Assembly: GCA_001873675.1 (NCBI GenBank)
Contig: MNZP01000057.1
Span: 922-15,969, forward strand
Source of the DNA: Syntrophaceae bacterium CG2_30_49_12
Lineage (GTDB): Bacteria > Desulfobacterota > Syntrophia > Syntrophales > CG2-30-49-12
Reading direction: 5' to 3'
DNA length: 15,048 nt
The notes under the pieces were generated by a model. It was given only the letters and a program-made list of their open reading frames with translations. It was not told the origin of the DNA and did not search any database. Below are positions 14,792 through 15,048 of this stretch, piece after piece. Made by a program: the position numbers and the translations under genes. Positions within the stretch are counted from its first letter, which is position 1. Every line of letters starts with the position of its first letter.

Positions 14792-14806
14792 CTGAATCCT
14801 TGACAA

Positions 14807-14832
14807 ACAACTTAGTAACGTTCAAAAGTTGT
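14807..14832. repeat. 7 bp inverted repeat just past the transposase stop
   Basis: ACAACTT (14807-14813) is the reverse complement of AAGTTGT (14826-14832), with AACGTT in the 12-base loop. On the minus strand it lies 4 bases downstream of the transposase stop codon, so it could be part of the element's end or a weak terminator. No long T tract follows. Confidence 0.35.
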
Positions 14833-14836
14833 GGCA

Positions 14837-15048
14837 TCATGATATTTGGACCTCTTCGATCTGGATATTAAAATAGCCTTTGATGCCCAGTTTCTCTTTC
14901 CAGTATTGTTCCCATTCATTCCGAGAATACTGTCTTATCGTGATCATTTTTGAAATATTGGTTACTGCTTTATCAGACCATCCCCAGGCTATTCTTTTAA
15001 GACGACGGCCAATCTCTCTAAATACTCGTTCTAACAAAGATGTTGTCT
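14837..15048 (-). mobile_element. C-terminal fragment of an insertion-sequence transposase
   Basis: The frame is open from the right window edge to a TGA at 14837-14839, giving 70 visible residues. They begin TTSLLERVFREIGRRLKR; this T-x-x-x-x-E-R-x-F-R-E-x-x-R-R pattern is the typical C-terminal end of the catalytic domain in several DDE transposases of mutator/IS256-like and related types. It continues with a basic, Trp-rich tail (AWGWSD, EWEQYWKEK). I cannot assign the IS family. Whether the gene is intact depends on sequence outside the window, where its start must lie; a TTG at 15037 is only an internal codon. The element's end probably lies between 14771 and 14836. Confidence 0.7.

Noticed and set aside
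14744..14836. Sigma-70 promoter for tsaD built on TTGTCA
   Set aside because: No acceptable -10 box lies 16-18 bases downstream of it.

Overview
The window looks like a chromosomal housekeeping segment from a bacterium of the former Deltaproteobacteria, most likely a Syntrophales-like member of Desulfobacterota. This is an inference from three things: the gene order xerC-hslV-hslU-argB-argD, a bacterial deoxyhypusine-synthase-like gene, and the short (archaeal/delta-type) LeuC and LeuD subunits. Base composition is near 50% GC by eye. I see no rRNA, tRNA, CRISPR array or prophage.

Left part (1-2734, + strand): the end of a leucine operon, leuC (5' end cut off by the window edge), leuD and leuB, closely spaced. 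LeuCD isomerises isopropylmalate and LeuB oxidises it.

Middle (2742-3608): a compact single-gene unit on the minus strand. A consensus-perfect sigma-54 (-24/-12) promoter at 3322-3337 is followed by a very strong ribosome binding site, a small exported Lys/Ala-rich protein (2806-3282) with a 4 x 12 bp tandem repeat, and an intrinsic terminator (2742-2777). The AT-rich stretch 3338-3608 has no convincing gene but holds three imperfect inverted repeats that could be activator sites or structured RNA. A glyoxalase II-like metallo-hydrolase gene follows on the plus strand (3609-4310).

Right part (4316-14743, minus strand): eleven genes in one direction, with short gaps or 4-base stop/start overlaps, probably one long transcript or a few. 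In transcription order they are tsaD (tRNA t6A), a frameshifted DUF2062 membrane protein gene, rsmA (16S rRNA dimethylation), miaB (tRNA ms2i6A), a DUF151 bifunctional-nuclease-family gene, xerC (chromosome dimer resolution), hslV-hslU (ATP-dependent protease), argB-argD (arginine biosynthesis) and a deoxyhypusine-synthase-like gene. The themes are RNA modification/translation, then proteolysis and chromosome maintenance, then ornithine/arginine synthesis ending in a possible polyamine-type enzyme.

Right edge (14744-15048): a spacer with a heptamer repeat, then the 3' end of a transposase-like gene running out of the window. A mobile element therefore sits directly upstream of the tsaD-led cluster.

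Most of the window is conventional. The points worth following up are the sigma-54-driven KKAA-repeat protein, the deoxyhypusine-synthase-like enzyme with its His cluster and arg-operon context, the single-base frameshift in the DUF2062 gene, and the intergenic repeats.
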